From the NCBI GenBank assembly GCA_041674385.1, contig JBAYVU010000002.1:124001-188000 (forward strand): a DNA stretch of 64,000 nt. Reading direction: 5' to 3'. This document shows positions 59,181-64,000 of the stretch, in pieces; position 1 is the first letter of the stretch, and each line of letters begins with the position of its first letter. A program made the translations under genes and the position numbers. The notes beneath the pieces were generated by a model. The model was not told the origin of the DNA. It was given only the letters and a program-made list of their open reading frames with translations, and made no database searches. This DNA comes from JACRAR01 sp041674385 (GTDB lineage Bacteria; Pseudomonadota; Gammaproteobacteria; Burkholderiales; Rhodocyclaceae).

Positions 59181-59653
59181 TTGGTTTCTCCCACGCTGAT
59201 CAACAGTTGCTTGGCGTTGCCCTTGAGTTCGGCTTGCGGCGTGGTTACGCTCACGTTGTCCGGTCCACTGTCTGCCAGGTTTCCGGCTTGCAGCGAGACG
59301 GTGCCTCTTTTCACATGGGCATCGAAACCGCCCATGTAGGTCGTCGGGTCGAAGCTGTAGCGCTTCAGCACAACTTCAGTATCCGGGCCCATCGTCAGGA
59401 CCGAGTTGTCGAGGAAGACCATGCCGACCGAGCCGTCCGCCGACGTGACCACAGCATCGTTCACCTTGAGTTTGGCGCCAAGATGGCCGGGGTAGGTTTT
59501 TTCGCCGCGGACGATTTGCACGCCGCCTTTCGATACCTTGATCGCCGCGGCCCAGGGCTGAAAGAAAACAGGCTCATCCGCCAGTGCCGGGACACTGGGA
59601 ATAGCCAGTGCGGCGACCGCCAGTGTCGCCAATAAACAGTTGAGATGTTTCAT
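59177..59653 (-). CDS. Secreted FecR-domain protein
   Basis: A 158-residue protein with signal peptide (CLLATLAVAALAIPSVPALA). The mature part, IKVSKGGVQIVRGEKTYPG through VNDAVVTSADGSVGMVFLDNSVLTMGPDTEVVL, is a FecR beta-structured domain without the anti-sigma part, so this is not a classical FecR regulator. Such proteins occur with OmpA lipoproteins and probably act in the envelope. I started at the ATG before the signal; an upstream ATG would add seven polar residues. Confidence 0.82.
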   Translation of the reverse strand: MKHLNCLLATLAVAALAIPSVPALADEPVFFQPWAAAIKVSKGGVQIVRGEKTYPGHLGAKLKVNDAVVTSADGSVGMVFLDNSVLTMGPDTEVVLKRYSFDPTTYMGGFDAHVKRGTVSLQAGNLADSGPDNVSVTTPQAELKGNAKQLLISVGETK

Positions 59654-59729
59654 GGCATGTGTGTCACGAATCATGAGGGTAGTCGATTAATGTTCGCGAT
59701 CTCCATTTGGACTTCTGGTGCCGATTTTG

Positions 59730-60251
59730 CTATCTGCCAACATCCTCGATCGCATCCACAATAAGCGCAGTGCCGATAGCAATCATCAGGATGTCGCCAG
59801 CCACGCGCACGTAGCGGTGTCCCTCGGGCGGCGGACCAAGGCGTTCCACCAGCGGGCGCGGTACTTCATAGTAGACCAAATCTCGCGGTAAAGGACGACC
59901 GAATTCCCATTTCCTCGCCTGTCCGGGCGGCATGCAACCGTTGTGTTTTTTCGCCAAACCTGGCGGGCAGCGCCCGGAATGAAATTGGCTGGCGTAGTAC
60001 TCGTGCGCCATGGCGCGGCGCTGGTCGTCGAAATGGTCGCCGCGGTGACTTCGCCGGTCTTGCTTCGCGCCGTCGCCACGGTCCCCATCTTGTCCCCGCG
60101 GCCCGTCGCGCTCTTGCCTATGCTCGTCACCCCGGTCTTTCCCGGCTTTTTCACCCGCCCATGACGGTTTATCCGCCAGTGCGGGATTGACAGCAAGCAG
60201 CCCGGCGAGAGCCAATGCAACAGCATGGGTCAGCAATGATTTTTGAGTCAT
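59730..60251 (-). CDS. RcnB-like periplasmic protein
   Basis: A 173-residue protein with a signal peptide (ALALAGLLAVNPALA). A long Asp/Arg/Gly/His-rich stretch (residues ~30-80) is followed by the RcnB-type part: CPPGLAKKHNGCMPPGQARKW, LVYYEVPRPLVERLGPPPEGHRYVRV and a C-terminal hydrophobic helix with DILMIAIGTALIVDAI. RcnB in E. coli modulates nickel/cobalt export. A link to the cobalt genes upstream is attractive but unproven, since RcnB-like proteins are frequent and varied. The start before the signal was chosen over a longer frame. Confidence 0.8.
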   Translation of the reverse strand: MTQKSLLTHAVALALAGLLAVNPALADKPSWAGEKAGKDRGDEHRQERDGPRGQDGDRGDGAKQDRRSHRGDHFDDQRRAMAHEYYASQFHSGRCPPGLAKKHNGCMPPGQARKWEFGRPLPRDLVYYEVPRPLVERLGPPPEGHRYVRVAGDILMIAIGTALIVDAIEDVGR

Positions 60252-60574
60252 GATTATTCTCCAACGATCAAACTGATAAATGATTCTCAGAAAAATACAC
60301 CGGGTCACACTGCTCCGTGCCATCAAATGTTTGTCCAATGGGATCGGTGATCTTCACTCCGACTCATCGCAATCAGCCCGCTACGACAGCGCACGATACC
60401 ACGCCAGCGGTTGCATTTGTCTGAGAATGCGCGATGGCGGGCCGCCAAAGAAATTGTGTATAGATTCACCGCTGCCATTAATGCCAGCAGGAGCAACGCT
60501 GCTGGTGGACTGCCCTACCTGAATCAATTCGCATTGGGAGTAGAATCTTTTGCAACCACTAAGCGGAGGCTATT
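60252..60574. other. Intergenic region, no gene recognised
   Basis: About 320 bases between the divergent RcnB-like and DUF4197 genes. No supported small gene or RNA was found. It should contain the promoters of both; GCGGAGG at the right end is the ribosome binding site of the DUF4197 gene. Confidence 0.5.
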
Positions 60575-61258
60575 ATGCGCGCGCTCATCGGGTTTCTTGT
60601 CGGCATGGTCATCAGCACCCTGGCGGTCGCACTCGACTTGGGCAGCCTCAGCAACGCCGACGCCGTCAGCGGTTTGAAGGACGCGTTGACGCAGGGTTCT
60701 GCCGCCGCAGTTTCCAAGCTTGGCGTGGAAAATGGCTTTCTCGGCAACGACAAGGTCAAGATACCTTTGCCTGACGCCTTGAAGCGCGTGGAGAGCGGGC
60801 TGCGTCTACTCGGGATGCAAAAGCAGTCCGATGAATTGGTCACGGCGATGAACCGGGCCGCGGAGCAAGCGGTGCCGGAAGCGAAAACGCTGCTGGTCGG
60901 TGCGGTGAAAAAAATGAGCGTGCAGGATGCCAAGGGCATTCTCACCGGCGGCGATACCGCCGCAACCGAATATTTCCGCAAGACCACCAGCGACCAACTC
61001 ACGCAGAAGTTCCTGCCGATCGTCACCAAGGCCACCGCCAAAGTCGGGCTCGCAGAAAAGTACAACAAGCTTGCGGCCAAAGGCGCGAAACTCGGCCTCG
61101 TCGACGCAAAACAAGCCAAGATCGAGAATTATGTGACGCAGAAAACGCTTGATGGCTTGTTCCTGATGGTCGCAGAGCAGGAACAAGCCATCCGCAAGGA
61201 CCCGGTCGGCAGCGCCACCGGGATGGCGAAGAAGGTCTTCGGTTTGCTGGGCAAATAG
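60575..61258 (+). CDS. DUF4197 family protein
   Basis: A 227-residue protein with a signal peptide or anchor (LIGFLVGMVISTLAVALD). The mature part matches DUF4197: GLKDALTQGSAAAVSKLGVENGFLGNDKVKIPLPD, AVKKMSVQDAKGILTGGDTAATEYF and LDGLFLMVAEQEQAIRKDP. Function unknown; proteins of this family are secreted or periplasmic helical proteins. Strong ribosome binding site GGAGG. Followed by the AsmA gene on the same strand. Confidence 0.9.
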   Translation: MRALIGFLVGMVISTLAVALDLGSLSNADAVSGLKDALTQGSAAAVSKLGVENGFLGNDKVKIPLPDALKRVESGLRLLGMQKQSDELVTAMNRAAEQAVPEAKTLLVGAVKKMSVQDAKGILTGGDTAATEYFRKTTSDQLTQKFLPIVTKATAKVGLAEKYNKLAAKGAKLGLVDAKQAKIENYVTQKTLDGLFLMVAEQEQAIRKDPVGSATGMAKKVFGLLGK

Positions 61259-61346
61259 TACTGAGTACTGCCGAGACACCGGATCGCCATGCTTGCCTTG
61301 CGCAGGCACTGCTAGCTGCTCACCCTATCGAATAAGGTTGCACGCC

Positions 61347-63395
61347 ATGCACAAATTCCTGAAATACCTGTTGCTGACCGTGGGCGGCATCGGCGCCATC
61401 CTGATTGCCGTGGCGGCATACCTCGCCGCGACCTTCAATCCCAACGACTACAAGCCGCAGATTGTGCAACTGGTCAAGAATAAGTTCGATCGCACGCTCA
61501 AGATCGACGGCGACATCAAGCTGACGTTTTATCCGGCGCTGGGTGCCGATCTTGGCGAGCTTACGCTGTCCGAACACGCGAGTGACAAAGAATTCGCGGC
61601 GGTCGAAGCGGCACGCGTATCGCTGCAGCTGATGCCGCTGCTGTCGCGCCAACTGATCGTCAGCCGGATTGAAGTGCGCGGACTGCATGCGAATCTGGTC
61701 AAACACAAGAGCGGCACCACCAATGTGGACGATCTCACCGCAGGAGAAACCGGCGAGCAGAAGCCCGGTGGGGGTGACGGTTCGGCACAGAAGCCGGTTC
61801 AGTTCAATATCGATCATGTGCTGATCGAAAACGCCAGCCTCGGCTATGCCGACGAGGGCAGCGGTGCGAAATACACGCTGAACAAAGTGACGCTGAAAAC
61901 CGGCAGGATCGCAGCCGCAACACCGAGCGACATCGAGCTTGCATTCTCAGTCGGCGCAAGCCAGCCCAAGGTGAATGTCGATGTTCACCTCAAGACACGA
62001 CTTGCCTTCGACAGCGGACATTTCAAACTCGATGCGCTCGATCTGGCCGTCAAGGGCGAGGCGGCCGGCATCAATCCCGTGGCACTGAGCCTCAAGGGCA
62101 ATGCCGAGGGCGATGCGAAGGCGATCAAGTCGGGCGAACTTGCGCTCGAATTCGACGCCAAGCAGGGTGAGCGAACGATCAAGGGCAAGCTCACCAGTCC
62201 CCTCGCGATGGATCTCGGTGCGCAGACTATCGAACTAAACAAGCTCGCCGCCAATGTCATGCTCACCGACCCACAATCCGCGCGTACTCCGCTGACGATC
62301 GACATCACCGGCAGCGCCCACGCCGACATGCCGAAGCAACACGCCAGCCTGGCTTTTTCAACCAAGTTCGACGAATCCTCCGTCACCGGCACAGCCGGGC
62401 TAGCCCATTTCAGCCCGCCGTCGTTCATGTTCGACGTCAATGTGGACAAGCTCGATGTCGACCGCTACAGCGGTGCGAAGAAGTCCGAAGGCCAACCCGC
62501 CGCTACGGACAAAGTGGCGGCAGGAACGCCGGAGCAGGCGCTGGATTTCTCGGCATTGAAAACGCTGCGGGCCAACGGCAGCGTCAAGATCGGTTCGCTC
62601 AAGGTGGCCAATCTCAATGCACAGCATGTGCGCGTCGACGTGAAAGCGGGGGGCGGGCGGCTGGATGTGAGTCCGCTGACTGCGGGTCTGTATCAGGGGA
62701 CGCTGAACGGCAGCATGTCGCTTGTCGCCGCGGCGACACCGCAGATCGCGGTCAAGCAGAACCTGACCGGCATCAGCATCGGCCCCTTGCTCAAGGATGC
62801 CGTGGGCAAGGATATGCTCGAAGGCAGGGGCAGCGTGACGATCGATGTCTCCGGACAGGGCGCAACGGTATCCGCGATCAAGAAGACGCTGAACGGCTCG
62901 GCAGCGCTCAACCTGGCTGATGGCGCGCTGAAGGGCATCAACATCGGTGAAACGATACGCAACGCCAAAGCCAAGCTGGGGTCCCTGAAGGGCGAGACCA
63001 CGCAGGCTTCCAATGCCGCGGACAAGACCGATTTCACTGAGTTGAAGGCGAGCTTTGCGATCAAGAGCGGCATCGCGCACAATTCCGACCTCTCGCTGAA
63101 GTCCCCGCTGTTGCGCCTGGGCGGCGAAGGCGATATCAACATCGGCGGCGACAGCGTGGACTATCTGGCCAAAGCGACGCTGGTCGCCACGGCAGCCGGC
63201 CAGGGTGGCAAGGATACGTCCGAACTGAAGGGACTTACGCTGCCCGTGCGCATTTCTGGCCCGTACACGGCGCTGAGCTATAAACTCGACTTCAACGCCA
63301 TGATCAGCGGCGTGGCGCAACAGAAGATCGACGTAAAGAAAGAGGAATTGAAGTCGAAAGTGCAGGATAAATTGAAGAACCTGTTCGGACGCTGA
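61347..63395 (+). CDS. AsmA family protein
   Basis: A 682-residue protein with one N-terminal membrane helix (LLLTVGGIGAILIAVAAYLA) followed by the AsmA start FNPNDYKPQIVQLVKNKFDR and DGDIKLTFYPALGADLGELTL. The rest forms a long beta-rich periplasmic domain; GSAALNLADGALKGINIGE in the C-terminal part is the typical AsmA_2 segment. AsmA-like proteins are envelope proteins linked to lipid transport between membranes. The start at MHKFLKYL is preferred over a longer frame upstream. Confidence 0.92.
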   Translation: MHKFLKYLLLTVGGIGAILIAVAAYLAATFNPNDYKPQIVQLVKNKFDRTLKIDGDIKLTFYPALGADLGELTLSEHASDKEFAAVEAARVSLQLMPLLSRQLIVSRIEVRGLHANLVKHKSGTTNVDDLTAGETGEQKPGGGDGSAQKPVQFNIDHVLIENASLGYADEGSGAKYTLNKVTLKTGRIAAATPSDIELAFSVGASQPKVNVDVHLKTRLAFDSGHFKLDALDLAVKGEAAGINPVALSLKGNAEGDAKAIKSGELALEFDAKQGERTIKGKLTSPLAMDLGAQTIELNKLAANVMLTDPQSARTPLTIDITGSAHADMPKQHASLAFSTKFDESSVTGTAGLAHFSPPSFMFDVNVDKLDVDRYSGAKKSEGQPAATDKVAAGTPEQALDFSALKTLRANGSVKIGSLKVANLNAQHVRVDVKAGGGRLDVSPLTAGLYQGTLNGSMSLVAAATPQIAVKQNLTGISIGPLLKDAVGKDMLEGRGSVTIDVSGQGATVSAIKKTLNGSAALNLADGALKGINIGETIRNAKAKLGSLKGETTQASNAADKTDFTELKASFAIKSGIAHNSDLSLKSPLLRLGGEGDINIGGDSVDYLAKATLVATAAGQGGKDTSELKGLTLPVRISGPYTALSYKLDFNAMISGVAQQKIDVKKEELKSKVQDKLKNLFGR

Positions 63396-63396
63396 T

Positions 63397-63684
63397 CTTC
63401 AGTTCGAGCCGCCGATCCGGTCGTTGCTTGTGCGTAGCGGCGAGATTCTGGTCGTAGGCCTATTCGCGATCATGGCCCTGCAGAATCTTGGCATCGAACT
63501 CCTACCGCTGATCGCTGGTCTCGGCGTGGCTGGTGCGGGCGTTGCTCTTGCAATGCAGGAAGTTCTGGGAAACGTGGCCGCGGGCCTGGCGATAATTTTC
63601 GCCCAGCCTTTGCATATCGGCGATTACATTTCCATCGGCAAGGAGGAAGGCGAAGTCCCCAATTCCAGCACACCGTGGGACTAA
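63397..63684 (+). pseudogene. MscS-type mechanosensitive channel fragment
   Basis: The frame contains LLPLIAGLGVAGAGVALAMQ, EVLGNVAAGLAIIFAQPLHI and GDYISIG, which is the pore helix TM3 and the start of the beta domain of MscS. The usual upstream membrane helices and the rest of the cytoplasmic cage are missing; after GEV the sequence ends in unrelated PNSSTPWD. No start codon with a ribosome binding site is visible. A remnant of about 90 residues out of at least 280. Confidence 0.75.
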
Positions 63685-63812
63685 ACATCTTAAACAGCAA
63701 CTCCGAACTTTTATCGGGTTCACCGAGCGGCTTCCTTCTTTGCCGCTGAGTTTTCGACTTTAATCGGTTGGAACAGCCGACACGCTACACGTTACACGCT
63801 ACGCGCCATGAG

Positions 63813-64000
63813 TTATTCGACTGTCACCGACTTCGCCAGATTCCTCGGTTTATCGACGTCGGTACCCTTCACCAATGCCGCATGGTAGGCGAGCAGTTGT
63901 AATGCCACCACATGCAGTACCGGCGAGAGCAGGCCATAATGCTCGGGCAGGCGCAAGATTTGTACCCCGGCGCTTGCGTCGACAGCGCTATCGGCATCGG
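63813..64000 (-). CDS. glmS: Glutamine--fructose-6-phosphate aminotransferase, 3' end (continues beyond window)
   Basis: The last 62 codons on the minus strand encode LRLPEHYGLLSPVLHVVALQ, then LLAYHAALVKGTDVDKPRN and the end LAKSVTVE, the invariant C-terminus of GlmS. The enzyme makes glucosamine-6-phosphate for cell-wall synthesis. The 5' part lies right of the window. Between it and the MscS fragment about 130 bases show nothing recognisable. Confidence 0.95.
   Translation of the reverse strand, partial: DADSAVDASAGVQILRLPEHYGLLSPVLHVVALQLLAYHAALVKGTDVDKPRNLAKSVTVE

Overview
The window is high-GC bacterial DNA with tightly packed operons (many ATGA stop/start overlaps). Its gene content fits a facultatively anaerobic, metabolically versatile betaproteobacterium, most likely of the Rhodocyclales/Sterolibacteriaceae type. 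Evidence for this is the GlyQ/GlyS-GmhB-PlsC-YgjP-GloA string, the anaerobic (cobalt-early) cobalamin pathway, FNR/Fur control of feoAB, a haem-c chemoreceptor next to a bacteriohaemerythrin, and an unusual NAD(P)H-linked respiratory module. Genus level is inference. No tRNA, rRNA, CRISPR array or intact prophage or insertion sequence was seen.

Layout. 1-5359: respiratory cluster with two different cytochrome b fusions (one carrying 2x[4Fe-4S] plus an MvhD-like domain, one carrying [2Fe-2S] plus a flavin/NAD reductase), a divergent haem-copper oxidase subunit I and two small membrane proteins. 5360-7800: a degraded defence/addiction patch (truncated Fic, an intact RelE/HigA-type pair, a type III restriction gene collapsed by an internal deletion). 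7815-11084: late cobalamin genes cobU / cobT-cobS-cobC with a cobalamin riboswitch. 11170-17000: mixed genes (dienelactone hydrolase, PilZ, PBP7-like peptidase, cupin, haemerythrin, chemoreceptor). 17231-35559: housekeeping and central metabolism (glyQS, gmhB, acyltransferase, two YgjP-like genes, gloA, acnA, fumC, cytochrome c, ogt, xerD, rmuC, gabD, feoAB). 35700-43173: TonB/ExbBD with an LprI-ankyrin lipoprotein, small proteins, a transposase remnant and an MFS transporter. 43323-56372: one long minus-strand operon, headed by a cobalamin riboswitch, for cobalt uptake (cbiMNQO) and corrin ring synthesis (cbiF, cbiX, cbiC, cbiD, cbiET, cbiL, split cbiG, cobJ, cobA, a cobO scar, cbiA). 56655-58470: divergently, a promoter, a third cobalamin riboswitch with a strong attenuator terminator, a 47-residue peptide and a radical SAM/SPASM enzyme. 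58587-64000: OmpA-like lipoprotein, FecR-like protein, RcnB-like protein, DUF4197, AsmA, an MscS fragment and the 3' end of glmS.

How it works together. Cobalt enters through CbiMNQO, is inserted by CbiX into the product of CobA, and the ring is completed by the Cbi/Cob enzymes; CobU/T/S/C attach the lower ligand. All three transcription units carry cobalamin-sensing leaders. The most exciting unit is the riboswitch-controlled peptide plus radical SAM pair, which matches what I recall as the CbpA/CbpB family: a ribosomally made, post-translationally modified peptide expressed when cobalamin is scarce and placed back-to-back with cobalt uptake. Its chemistry and role are, as far as I know, uncharacterised. 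The second system of interest is the oxidase-like module at the left edge, which looks wired to NAD(P)H rather than to cytochrome c.
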